DNA of 64,000 nt from Lachnospiraceae bacterium (GTDB taxonomy: Bacteria; Bacillota; Clostridia; Lachnospirales; Lachnospiraceae): positions 1-64,000 of the forward strand of contig WRLH01000013.1 of the NCBI GenBank assembly GCA_009777715.1. The letters run 5' to 3'. The position numbers and the translations under genes were made by a program. How positions within the stretch are numbered: position 1 is the stretch's first letter; every line of letters starts with the position of its first letter. Shown here piece by piece: positions 37,914 to 46,145 of this stretch. The notes below the pieces were generated by a model. The model made no database searches. It saw nothing but the letters and a program-made list of their open reading frames with translations, and was not told the DNA's origin.

Positions 37914-38557
37914 TAAAGCATCCCCCTTGTGTTATAATTTGGTAATAATAATTTCATTTTCTCTACTGTTGAGATTATATTTTCGTCAAAGGGATATTCT
38001 TTCCAATCCCATTTTTCATTAATCCCAATATCATGAGCAATCCATTTACGGATAATTTGGCTTGGCACTATATCAATAACATCACGTAAATACATATCGC
38101 CATAATTATTGGAAAAGAATAAATACGGTTTTTCATACATATCAGCAAATAAATCCGCATAGCTACTAATTTGCATTAGCGACAATTTATCAATCATCTC
38201 TTTTTCGTTTGTTAATACATGAGGCACAATATGAACGTGGGCATGCATAATACAACATGCACTTCTATTGATATCGTGATTAACACCGCCATGTTCAAAT
38301 ATAATTGGATAAAATTGGTGTATGTCAAATAATACCTTCTTTAACTTGTTTACAAGACATTGGAAATCCTTTTTTTCATTCTTATTTAAGTAGCACATAG
38401 AAACAATATGCCTTTTGCTCACGATCATTAAATAATCTTTCACTAAGCACCCTATCGAGGTTATAACATAAAAATTTTGATTTTCAAACAATACTGTATC
38501 AGCGACTGGAAGATTCGCCTTATTTTTTGGAATATTACAAAAGTTACAGTATTCCAT
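37913..38557 (-). CDS. HIT-family nucleotide hydrolase/transferase
   Basis: A 214-residue protein of the histidine triad superfamily, whose members hydrolyse or transfer nucleoside monophosphates from dinucleotides or nucleotide conjugates. The triad is HAHVHIVPH (105-113) and a CNFC pair at 4-7 could bind zinc. After the HIT core (about 1-120) comes a 90-residue extension with a WIAHDIGINEKWDWKEYP segment. It is the first gene of a three-gene operon; GGGGGTG precedes the ATG. AT-rich, with a promoter at 38596-38624. Confidence 0.85.
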   Translation of the reverse strand: MEYCNFCNIPKNKANLPVADTVLFENQNFYVITSIGCLVKDYLMIVSKRHIVSMCYLNKNEKKDFQCLVNKLKKVLFDIHQFYPIIFEHGGVNHDINRSACCIMHAHVHIVPHVLTNEKEMIDKLSLMQISSYADLFADMYEKPYLFFSNNYGDMYLRDVIDIVPSQIIRKWIAHDIGINEKWDWKEYPFDENIISTVEKMKLLLPNYNTRGML

Positions 38558-38595
38558 GTTGCACCCCCATGTCCAAAGTGATTTTCACATTTTAA

Positions 38596-38624
38596 ATTCT
38601 ACCACATTTCTCCATGATTCGCAA
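38596..38624 (-). promoter_or_regulatory. Promoter of the HIT-DUF4062-methyltransferase operon
   Basis: On the minus strand TTGCGA (38624-38619), a 17-base spacer and TAGAAT (38601-38596), about 40 bases before the HIT ATG. A dedicated promoter supports the idea that the three genes are a self-contained module. Confidence 0.6.
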
Positions 38625-38778
38625 CAACATTTTTCATAAATGAAAATATTTTCGACACAACAAAACCAACCAGTCAACTGTCCAACCTATACCGGAATAA
38701 GCTAATAGCAGCGATATTTCGGGAGAAATTTTTTATGTTGGACTAAACCCGCATCACCCAATCACTGCACCACCTCCG

Positions 38779-39430
38779 CCAATGGCTCTGCTGGCGTTCG
38801 GAGCGTGACGAGAAAAGCTACCGAGGAAAAGCACCCTACAACCCTGATACAGGCTTTAAAGCCACCCCGCAGATCCGAGTACATGAGGTACGCTTGATGA
38901 AGCATTGCTTGGCAAGGATAAATTCTCATAGTTAACGGCATCGGCTTCGTATTCACCGCAGAATCGGGCATCATCGGCATAGACATCAACAACTGCCTTA
39001 CAGACGGTAAGATACTCAAAGACGTATACGATGATATCCCCGCCAATCTGCCTCCAACCTACGTTGAGGTTTCTCCATCTGGCAACGCTCTTCACATCTT
39101 CCTGCGCGGCACTCTACCCCCGGCGGCAACAAAAACAGCAAGACAGGGGTAGGGCTGTACGGCACGAGCCGCTACTTTACGATAACAGGCAACCCGGACC
39201 CTGTCGTGGCTGGCAACCTTCGCCACGGAGAGTAACTCAACCCCCACCTGGTGTAGATAATACCGTAAATGAAATCGCTCTTGATAACGGCGTTTTAGGC
39301 TGGATTCATTCAACGGATATCAAGCCAAAGCCCGCAAAAATCAAAAAAGCACCCCCGTAAATCAAGGTACGCAATCCCATCCTCAAGGCGCCTCCGCCTT
39401 AACGGACGACCGTTTATTGGAAATGGCAAT
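38779..39430 (+). pseudogene. Decayed phage/plasmid-type primase-polymerase
   Basis: Fragments of one protein in shifting frames: WLCWRSERDEKSYRGKAPYNP near 38785, GIGFVFTAESGIIGIDINN from about 38940, PTYVEVSPSGNALHIFLRG, then after a frame change NKNSKTGVGLYGTSRYFTITG, and finally SALTDDRLLEMA near 39395-39430. This order matches N-terminal domains of phage and ICE primases of the prim-pol type. It is GC-richer than its surroundings and no helicase part remains. With the flanking relics it shows that a mobile element once inserted here. The stretch 38625-38778 holds nothing else I can support. Confidence 0.65.
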
Positions 39431-39865
39431 ATCGAAATAACCTTAACTGATAGCTCAAGTGTTATCGATGGTGTTAATATTCCTGCTAACTCAATAATGA
39501 TAGCTCCCAAAGCGATTGGCGAATTTGGTTTTGAGATTTCGTTTGATATATTACTTGAAAAAATAGAGCAAGCAGGGATAAATGGAGATAGTTTTACCTT
39601 ATTCTATGTAAGTGATGACGGAAGAATTTCCGATTATGGAAAACTAAAATCGAATGATAATGGTTCGGTGACAGTTACGATTAACCATGCTTCGTATTAT
39701 ATTTTGATGGGTGAAATCGTCGAGGAAATACTATTAAATGAATATAATAACACTAAAAAGGCGAATCCCATATCAGTTATTGGATTGGTATTTGTTATGT
39801 TAGTGATTAGCGCAGGTGTGGCGGTATTAATAAATAAGAAACGTGATTGGTTTAAGCGTATTTAA
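39416..39865 (+). pseudogene. C-terminal remnant of a membrane-anchored surface protein
   Basis: A frame open from about 39416 (FIGNGNIEITLTDSSSVIDG) to the stop at 39865. It lacks a start, signal peptide and N-terminal part. The visible 150 residues contain a beta-rich domain (FTLFYVSDDGRISDYGKLKS, SVTVTINHASYYILMGE), then a hydrophobic anchor (VIGLVFVMLVISAGVAVLI) and a basic end KKRDWFKRI, as in secreted proteins held by a C-terminal segment. The junction with the primase relic near 39416 marks a recombination point. Translation from ATG 39497 is possible but would have no function that I can support. Confidence 0.55.
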
Positions 39866-39993
39866 TCAAGTTGCGTTCCCTTGAAAAATAAAAATGAGTA
39901 TATAATATATTATATCAGACTGAAAAGCAGAAATAGGTGGTATTTCTCCTAAATATGGTTTATAATAAGGATATCAAATTTTTGGAGGTGAAA

Positions 39994-40236
39994 ATGCAGG
40001 TAAATACAAATAATCTAGTTTCGATCACAGACGCTAATCAGAATTTTTCAAGAGTTGCAAGGTTAGTTGATGAAAATGGTGTTGCTGTTATATTGAAAAA
40101 TAATGTACCACGTTACGTCCTCATGGAATACAGTCAGATGTTAAAGGAGGAGCCTGCTGATAATGCAATGGTACAGGAAGTGGGGGAGAGCATAATTAAG
40201 CGCCATTTGGAAGCATTTAAGGTATTGGCAAAATGA
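39994..40236 (+). CDS. Phd/YefM-family antitoxin
   Basis: An 80-residue antitoxin of a type II toxin-antitoxin pair. The start at 39994 is set by GGAGGTGAAA; a longer frame from 39937 lacks such a site. The N-terminal DNA-binding fold (NNLVSITDANQNFSRVARLV, then AVILKNNVPRYVLMEYSQM) matches the Phd/YefM family. Its ATGA overlap with the Doc-like frame is the usual arrangement. The toxin partner is truncated. Confidence 0.85.
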   Translation: MQVNTNNLVSITDANQNFSRVARLVDENGVAVILKNNVPRYVLMEYSQMLKEEPADNAMVQEVGESIIKRHLEAFKVLAK

Positions 40237-40388
40237 GAAAACTGACAAGAGAGCAAATAATTATCTTGCATGAATTATTATTGAAGTACAGTGGTGGCAG
40301 TGATGGTATTCGTGATATTGGTATGCTGGAATCGGCCTTAGAAGCACCTTTTATTACGTTTGCTGATATCTCAAATTACCCGTTATAA
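40233..40388 (+). pseudogene. Truncated Doc-type toxin
   Basis: MRKLTREQIIILHELL, then GGSDGIRDIGMLESALEAPF, is the N-terminal third of a Doc (Fic-fold) toxin. The frame ends at TAA after 51 residues and the Fic motif HPFxxGNK is absent from the following bases. The overlap with the antitoxin stop (ATGA) shows the original coupling. It is most likely a toxin lost by deletion while the antitoxin survives. Confidence 0.75.
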
Positions 40389-40446
40389 ATTTAGGATTTC
40401 CCACATACATTAAATCAGAAGGACTTCACAAAGAAGGGAAATATTA

Positions 40447-40737
40447 ATGGAAGACTTAAGTAACATAAATAAGCGGACACATAAGCTGACCCTGCAAAAT
40501 CGGCGGACATGTACTATTAGCGGCATTACCGATGTGTTATCTTTTGATGTGTCAGAGATTATTTTGGAAACCGAGCAAGGTATGTTGATGATAAAAGGAA
40601 GCGATCTTCATATTAACCGCCTCACTTTGGATAAAGGTGAAGTGGATTTAGATGGCAGGGTTGACAGCTTTACATATTCGGAGTCGGGTAGCGAGCAAGG
40701 CAAAAATGAATCCCTGTTGCAAAAACTATTCAGATAA
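40447..40737 (+). CDS. yabP: Spore cortex/coat protein YabP
   Basis: A 96-residue sporulation protein needed for spore coat assembly in Bacillus. The family core runs from KRTHKLTLQNRRTCTISGITDVLSF to HINRLTLDKGEVDLDGRVDSF. It is the first gene of yabP-yabQ-divIC. In most clostridia hup and yabO/rqcP precede yabP; here the Doc relic does, so the variable region ends inside this conserved block. Confidence 0.9.
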   Translation: MEDLSNINKRTHKLTLQNRRTCTISGITDVLSFDVSEIILETEQGMLMIKGSDLHINRLTLDKGEVDLDGRVDSFTYSESGSEQGKNESLLQKLFR

Positions 40738-40752
40738 AAAAGGGGGGGGTTC

Positions 40753-41316
40753 ATGAGCCAGGGCATTTTGATGGAAGTGGATTTTTTCATAAATTCACTA
40801 ATTGTTGGCGTTATAATTACTTTTGCTTATGATTGGCTGTTAATTTTAAGGAAATGTATCCGCCATAATATTATTTTTATCTCAATTGAAGACTTGATTT
40901 TTTGGCTGGTATGTGCGATGGGGGTTTTTTACGTATTATACCATGAGAATAATGGGATTTTGCGATGGTTTGCGGTTTTTGGCGCCACCATTGGGATGTT
41001 TATATATAAGAAGCTTTTAAGCCAGTCTTTTGTCAATGTCACATCAGCAATAATTATTAAGGCGTTTAAGATCTTGTTAAAGCCGCTTTTGTTTATGTGC
41101 CGGAAAATTTTGCGTTTGCTTAGGAAGATTTTCATGTTTTTACAGAAGAAATACATATTTATTAATGCAAAATCAAAAAAAATTAATAGAATTGCAAAAA
41201 AGAAGTTGACGTTACAGGCGAAACTGGTTAAAATATACTTATGTAAACATGAAAAGCAGTTAGGAGCGTTATGGGAAGAAAAAGCGCATACCGTAAAAAA
41301 AGACAGAATAAATTAA
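40753..41316 (+). CDS. yabQ: Spore cortex biosynthesis protein YabQ
   Basis: A 187-residue membrane protein needed for cortex formation. Three hydrophobic segments occupy the first 90 residues (FFINSLIVGVIITFAYDWLL, DLIFWLVCAMGVFYVLY, FAVFGATIGMFIY) and a long basic tail follows. The ribosome site is a run of eight G residues (40742-40749) just before the start codon. Its 3' end overlaps divIC by 46 bases. Confidence 0.88.
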   Translation: MSQGILMEVDFFINSLIVGVIITFAYDWLLILRKCIRHNIIFISIEDLIFWLVCAMGVFYVLYHENNGILRWFAVFGATIGMFIYKKLLSQSFVNVTSAIIIKAFKILLKPLLFMCRKILRLLRKIFMFLQKKYIFINAKSKKINRIAKKKLTLQAKLVKIYLCKHEKQLGALWEEKAHTVKKDRIN

Positions 41317-41576
41317 GTATGTTCCTTACTACGCTGGTAGTATTAATGCTGTTGGTTGTTGTCTCAATTGGCAGTTATTCCATGCGCGGCAAATTATCAA
41401 GCTATCTTGAAAGACAAGCTTCACTTGAAGAGCAAATCGCCAATGAGCATGAGCGGGCAAGGGAAATCGAAAATCAGGAAAAATTTACCAACACAATGAA
41501 GTATGTCGAAGAAACAGCCCGTAAACGCTTAGGGCTAGTATATGAGGGGGAAATAATTTTCCGCCAAGGTAATTAG
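41271..41576 (+). CDS. divIC: Septum formation initiator DivIC/FtsB
   Basis: A 101-residue bitopic division protein that bridges FtsL and the septal synthase. A basic N-terminus, one membrane segment (about 15-36, LTTLVVLMLLVVVSIG) and a coiled coil (about 42-75, LERQASLEEQIANEHERARE) precede the short family end RKRLGLVYEGEIIF. It starts inside yabQ, after TTAGGAG, so the two are translationally linked. A strong terminator follows at 41609. Confidence 0.92.
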   Translation: MGRKSAYRKKRQNKLSMFLTTLVVLMLLVVVSIGSYSMRGKLSSYLERQASLEEQIANEHERAREIENQEKFTNTMKYVEETARKRLGLVYEGEIIFRQGN

Positions 41577-41608
41577 GCATATTTTTGCCCTAATTTAAAT
41601 AAATTATG

Positions 41609-41632
41609 CGTCGCCGTCTGGCGGCGTTTTTT
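41609..41632 (+). terminator. Intrinsic terminator after divIC
   Basis: CGTCGCC-GTCT-GGCGGCG with one wobble pair, followed by TTTTTT and ATTTT. It ends the yabP-yabQ-divIC transcript. Confidence 0.85.
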
Positions 41633-41803
41633 ATTTTGGGGAAATTAATTCTGCCCGCGTCATTTTTGAATCACATTTTTTTGACAATTTTTTACATGAA
41701 AAGATACAAATTTTGACATCGGCGGCAAATTACTATTTTTTTAAGGTACAATGTCAATGTATTCCAAATGGAATTATCTAGCACTTCTCTATCACTTCTA
41801 TAA

Positions 41804-41836
41804 AAAGACAGGCCGAAAAGCCTGTCTTTCTTTTTT
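41804..41836. terminator. Two-way terminator between divIC and argC
   Basis: AAAGACAGGC (41804-41813), a CGAAAA loop and GCCTGTCTTT (41820-41829), with T6 after it on the plus strand and T5 on the minus strand. It most likely ends argC. The gene-free stretch 41577-41905 otherwise shows only two TTGACA boxes (41681 and 41713) without good -10 partners, so a small RNA there is possible but not supported. Confidence 0.75.
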
Positions 41837-41905
41837 GCTTGCATAAATAAAGCACCTCACTTTATAAATGAAGTGCATTAGATTTTTACTTATTCTTACC
41901 TATCC

Positions 41906-42865
41906 TTACCCAACCAGCCCTGCAACAAGCCCTGTGTCCTCATCATACCCTAGCGCAATATTCATACATTGGACGGCCGCGCCGGAAGCCCCCTTGCCTA
42001 GATTGTCGAATTGGGCATAAAGGACAATCCGTTCATCATTTCCGGCCAGATAAATTTTGAGGTCGTCCCGGCCCGCCATGCCGTTGCAACATAAGAAATT
42101 GGAAGTTATCGCTTCGCTTTCGGCCGGGACAACTTTGATTAATTTGGCATGGGCATAAAAATCATGATAGACATTTATTAGGTCGTTTAATTTGTACTTT
42201 TTAGAAAGCAGGTTTGCATAAAGCGGAACAGAAACGACCATCCCTTGGAAATAGTCGGCAATGACCGGATTAAAAATTGGTTCTTGGTTTAAGCCGCACA
42301 CTTTTTTCATTTCCGGAAGATGTTTATGGTGCTGTGCCAAAGCATAAAGCCTTGGCGCGTCATAATCTTTAATCCTTGTTTCTTTTTCATATTCGGTTAT
42401 CATTCCTTTGCCGGCGCCGCTATACCCGCTGATCGAATTAATTGTAAGCGGATAATCCGCTCCGATGATACCCTCTTTAATTAATGGAAAGACTAAGGAA
42501 ATAAACCCGGTGGCATGGCAGCCGGGAACGGCTATTTTTTTCCCATTGGATATCATATCGCGGTGTCCGGCTGACAATTCCGGAAACCCATAAGCCCATC
42601 CGGCTTTTGTCCGGTGTGCCGTTGATGCGTCAATGACAATCACATTATCATTTTCGGCTAACGCAGCTGATTCCTTGGCAGCTTCATCAGGCAGGCAAAG
42701 AAACGTAACATCGGATTCATTAATTAGCCGCCGCCGTTCGTTTATGTCTTTGCGTTTTTCACTTTCTATTTTCATTATTTCGATGTCTTTGCGTTCTTTA
42801 AAACGGTCGAATATTTTTAATCCTGTCGTTCCTTCACTGCCATCAATAAAAATTTTGCGTTTCAT
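41906..42865 (-). CDS. argC: N-acetyl-gamma-glutamyl-phosphate reductase, type 2
   Basis: Third enzyme of arginine synthesis; it reduces acetylglutamyl phosphate with NADPH. IFIDGSEGTTGLKIF is the nucleotide-binding start, VPGCHATG (about 112-119) carries the catalytic cysteine and NSISGYSGAGKG follows. The 319-residue length and the short N-terminal domain are of the type 2 (shorter) form. It stands alone here. No ARG box could be defined with confidence in front of it. Confidence 0.93.
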   Translation of the reverse strand: MKRKIFIDGSEGTTGLKIFDRFKERKDIEIMKIESEKRKDINERRRLINESDVTFLCLPDEAAKESAALAENDNVIVIDASTAHRTKAGWAYGFPELSAGHRDMISNGKKIAVPGCHATGFISLVFPLIKEGIIGADYPLTINSISGYSGAGKGMITEYEKETRIKDYDAPRLYALAQHHKHLPEMKKVCGLNQEPIFNPVIADYFQGMVVSVPLYANLLSKKYKLNDLINVYHDFYAHAKLIKVVPAESEAITSNFLCCNGMAGRDDLKIYLAGNDERIVLYAQFDNLGKGASGAAVQCMNIALGYDEDTGLVAGLVG

Positions 42866-42972
42866 AATGGGTCTCTCCTCGCTTAAATATGCAATTTATA
42901 TTAACTCTTGATCTGCGGTCTTCCGTTGATAAATACCTGCTGCTTATTTAAGTATATACTATAAACATCTAA

Positions 42973-43001
42973 TTGACAAAAGAAAAAAAATAAGATAAAA
43001 T
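42973..43001 (+). promoter_or_regulatory. Promoter of the AraC-type regulator gene
   Basis: TTGACA (42973-42978), a 17-base A-rich spacer and TAAAAT (42996-43001). The leader to the start at 43133 is about 125 bases; no further structure was identified in it. Confidence 0.6.
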
Positions 43002-43132
43002 GGGCATAGATACTAATTAGACAGGTACAGTTCCTTGAATTCATCACAATTGCACAAATTTAAAGGGATTTTGCACAATTTTAATTATTGACTAGGAATG
43101 AAGCAATTGATATGATGATAAAGGGGACAAGA

Positions 43133-44002
43133 ATGTACTATAAAAATGTTAGCGGAGAGAAAAGTATGGAAAAAATGGAAAAAGTAAAAGATCTAAAATT
43201 TATCGACAAAAAATTAGGCAACGTATTTGTATGCAACAGCGGCATTATCAAGGCAGAGTCTCTTGAAAGTTTTGGTCCGGCGATTAAGCCATACTACCAG
43301 ATGTATTATATTTTCAAAGGGCACGGCCTCTTTACCATCGGCGGGAAGAAATATAAGCTGGGTAAAGGCGACGGCTTCCTGATTAGCCCGGACGAGCTTG
43401 CATATTTTCATGCAGACAAAAATGACCCTTGGACTTATGGCTATGTTGGTTTCGCTGGAAGTGATTCCGATGAATTAGTCAAAGGCTTAGGCCTGACAGT
43501 CAAAAAGCCACTTTTCAAATCAAAGAGAAATGATGAAATCCATAGGACTTTGACTGAAATCATGGCAAACAATACTTACAAATTAACCGCTGAGCTTAAG
43601 AGAAATGGCCACTTCAATATCCTCATTGCTATTTTAGCTGAGAATACGGCCACTTCCCCGAAAGGTAAAGTTAACCGTACTGACAATTACGTCAGCAAAG
43701 CGATTGACTTTATCCACGCCAATTTCTGTGACCCGATCAAAATTACTGATGTTGCTGATTATGTCCAGATTAACCGCAGTTATCTTTACACGCTGTTCAT
43801 GGAAGCGATTGAAGTTTCACCGCATCAGTTCTTAGCTGATTACCGGATTGAAAAGGCTTGCATCTTACTTGCAAAGACCAAAGCGTCAATCGAAAGTGTT
43901 GCATTATCATGTGGTTACATGGATGCCTTAGTCTTTACCAAAGCATTTAAGCAAGTGAAAGGTGTCTCACCATCACAATTCCGCAAAGGCAACGTTAAAT
44001 AG
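43133..44002 (+). CDS. AraC-family transcriptional regulator
   Basis: A regulator of about 289 residues with an N-terminal cupin sensor (YYIFKGHGLFTIGGKKYKLGKGDGFLI) and two C-terminal helix-turn-helix units (ITDVADYVQINRSYLYTLF and SIESVALSCGYMDALVFTKAFK, then GVSPSQFRK). The start at 43133 follows AAGGGG; an open frame extends to 43088. AraC members of this type often control sugar use. It is monocistronic between a promoter and a terminator, so its target may be elsewhere. Confidence 0.88.
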   Translation: MYYKNVSGEKSMEKMEKVKDLKFIDKKLGNVFVCNSGIIKAESLESFGPAIKPYYQMYYIFKGHGLFTIGGKKYKLGKGDGFLISPDELAYFHADKNDPWTYGYVGFAGSDSDELVKGLGLTVKKPLFKSKRNDEIHRTLTEIMANNTYKLTAELKRNGHFNILIAILAENTATSPKGKVNRTDNYVSKAIDFIHANFCDPIKITDVADYVQINRSYLYTLFMEAIEVSPHQFLADYRIEKACILLAKTKASIESVALSCGYMDALVFTKAFKQVKGVSPSQFRKGNVK

Positions 44003-44034
44003 CCATTTACTTATGAATATTTATCAGATATAAT

Positions 44035-44065
44035 AAAACAGGCATTAGTGCCTGTTTTATTTTTT
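44035..44065 (+). terminator. Intrinsic terminator after the AraC gene
   Basis: AAAACAGGCA-TTAG-TGCCTGTTTT with ATTTTTTA behind it: a perfect 10-bp stem. Confidence 0.85.
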
Positions 44066-44108
44066 ACTCCATGCTGCTCCATCTAATCAGAATGCTTAAG
44101 GAGAATAC

Positions 44109-45317
44109 ATGATATCACAACAATATAAAGATATGCTTAAAGGCAAATCTGTCATCCGTGAGCTGGCAGAATTTGCGGCGGCCCGCGGCAAAGAAATTGG
44201 CTATGAAAATGTCTTTGATTATAGCTTGGGGAATCCATCGGTTTCCGCGCCGCAAAAATTTGCCGAAACGATGATCGGGCTTCTAAATAAGAAGTCTTCG
44301 CAAGAGCTGCATGGTTATAGCCCCAGCTTGGGGATTCAAACCGTCCGGGAAAAAGTCGCGGCTTCTTTGAACCAGCGTTTCAAGATGGATTACAAGGCAA
44401 ATCATATTTTTATGACTTCGGCGGCGGCAAGTGCCTTGGCCCATGCGATCCGTCTGGTCACGGGCCCTGGTGATGAGATTTTGACTTTTGCCCCCTTTTT
44501 CCCTGAATACAATCCCTATGTCAATTTGACCGGGGCAAAGCTTACAGTAATCCCGGCTGAAACGCCCAGCTTCCAGATAAATTTTGAACAGTTAGAAAAG
44601 CACCTTAATGAAAAAGTAATGGCAGTATTAATCAACACTCCCAATAATCCGTCCGGAGTGGTTTATACTGCTGCCACTCTTAAAAAACTAGCTGATTTAT
44701 TATTGGAAAAACAAAAAGAATACGGCCATGATATTTTCCTGATTTCTGATGAGCCGTACCGGGAAATAGTTTTTGCTGGTGTTGAAACGCCTTATGTTTC
44801 CTCATTTTATGATAATAGCATTTCTTGCTATTCTTTTTCAAAATCGCTTTCGCTTCCTGGCGAGAGGATTGGTTATTTAGCCGTAAACCCGGCCTGTGCC
44901 GACGCTGATTTATTTGCCTTGATGTGCGGCCAGATTTCCCGTGGCATCGGCCATAATTGCCCGGCCTCAATTATGCAGCTTGCCATCGCCGAAATGCTGT
45001 CAGTAACTTCCGACATTAGCATTTATGAGACAAATATGAACTTGATTTATCATGAACTTAAAGACCTGGGTTTTAATGTAACGAAGCCGGGGGGGACTTT
45101 TTATATCCTGCCTAAGGCGCTGGAGGAAGACGCAACCGCTTTTTGCCGGAAAGCTTTGAAATATGACCTTATCCTGGTCCCGTCTGACAGTTTTGGGTGT
45201 CCCGGATATTTTAGGATGGCCTATTGCATTGATACCGAAAAAGTAAAAAGGTCGCTTCCGGTGCTTCGGAGCTTTGTGGAAAAAGAATATAAATCTGAAA
45301 GGAAAAGCTCATGCTAA
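44109..45317 (+). CDS. Pyridoxal-phosphate aminotransferase, class I/II
   Basis: A 402-residue fold-type I aminotransferase, probably for aspartate or aromatic amino acids. The cofactor site includes INTPNNPSGVVY, SDEPYREIVFAG and the lysine in SYSFSKSLSLPGERIGYLA; the C-terminal FRMAYCID has the substrate-carboxylate arginine. Exact substrate cannot be told. It overlaps uppP by seven bases. Confidence 0.9.
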   Translation: MISQQYKDMLKGKSVIRELAEFAAARGKEIGYENVFDYSLGNPSVSAPQKFAETMIGLLNKKSSQELHGYSPSLGIQTVREKVAASLNQRFKMDYKANHIFMTSAAASALAHAIRLVTGPGDEILTFAPFFPEYNPYVNLTGAKLTVIPAETPSFQINFEQLEKHLNEKVMAVLINTPNNPSGVVYTAATLKKLADLLLEKQKEYGHDIFLISDEPYREIVFAGVETPYVSSFYDNSISCYSFSKSLSLPGERIGYLAVNPACADADLFALMCGQISRGIGHNCPASIMQLAIAEMLSVTSDISIYETNMNLIYHELKDLGFNVTKPGGTFYILPKALEEDATAFCRKALKYDLILVPSDSFGCPGYFRMAYCIDTEKVKRSLPVLRSFVEKEYKSERKSSC

Positions 45318-46141
45318 ACATCATCAAAGCAATTATTTTCGGCATTGTCCAAGGCGTTACTGAGTGGCTTCCGATTTCCAGTACCGGGCATATGATTCTC
45401 GTTGAGGAATTTATCCAGTTCACCGGAGTAACCCCGCGTTTTTGGGAGATGTTTCTTGTTGTCATTCAGTTTGCGTCCATTCTTGCGGTTGTGATTCTTT
45501 TCTTTCCCCAAATTTTTCCTTTTGGCAAAAGAGAAAGCGGCGGCGCGTTCTATGTCAAAACAGATATCATTTCATTATGGTTAAAGGTGCTTGTTGCTTG
45601 CATTCCGGCAACCGTTGTTGGCCTTTTATTTGATGAGGCCTTTGAACGCCTTTTTTATAATTCGGTCAGCGTCTCTTTGGTTTTAATCTTGTTTGGAATC
45701 GCCTTTATCATTATTGAAACCCGAAATAAAAATAAAGCCCCCAAGATAAATTCTCTTGCCGAAATTACCTATTATACGGCAATTATTATCGGCATTTTCC
45801 AATTAATCGCAGCCATTTTCCCCGGTACTTCCCGCTCTGGCGCAACGATAATCGGCGCATTGTTAATTGGTGTGTCCCGGACAATCGCCGCAGAATTTAC
45901 TTTTGTCCTTGCGATTCCGGTCATGGCTGGCGCAAGCTTGCTTAAGTTATTAAAATTCGGATTTTCATTTTCTGGCTCTGAAGCTGTGATTCTTATCACC
46001 GGAATGGTGACGGCATTTATCGTTTCATTAGTGGTAATTCGTTTCCTGCTTAGTTATATCAGAAAAAATGATTTTAAGGTTTTTGGCTATTACCGAATCG
46101 GGCTCGGTCTTTTAGTGTTATTTTATTTCTGGATATTTTAG
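45311..46141 (+). CDS. uppP: Undecaprenyl-diphosphatase UppP
   Basis: Integral membrane phosphatase that recycles the lipid carrier of cell wall synthesis and confers bacitracin tolerance. The two BacA signatures, GVTEWLPISSTGHM (about 14-27) and FPGTSRSGATIIGALLIGVSR (about 170-190), are intact, with about eight membrane segments. It starts inside the aminotransferase gene. Its stop is only four bases from the stop of the convergent reductase gene, with no terminator visible between them. Confidence 0.94.
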   Translation: MLNIIKAIIFGIVQGVTEWLPISSTGHMILVEEFIQFTGVTPRFWEMFLVVIQFASILAVVILFFPQIFPFGKRESGGAFYVKTDIISLWLKVLVACIPATVVGLLFDEAFERLFYNSVSVSLVLILFGIAFIIIETRNKNKAPKINSLAEITYYTAIIIGIFQLIAAIFPGTSRSGATIIGALLIGVSRTIAAEFTFVLAIPVMAGASLLKLLKFGFSFSGSEAVILITGMVTAFIVSLVVIRFLLSYIRKNDFKVFGYYRIGLGLLVLFYFWIF

Positions 46142-46145
46142 TTTT

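Noticed and set aside
39031-39360. 109-residue frame as a real gene
   Set aside because: Composed of out-of-frame pieces of the decayed primase, without ribosome site.
41681-41836. Small RNA between divIC and argC
   Set aside because: TTGACA boxes are present but no proper -10 box at the right distance; the hairpin is explained as the argC terminator.
41906-42960. ARG box or T-box before argC
   Set aside because: No sequence close enough to either consensus could be defined by eye.
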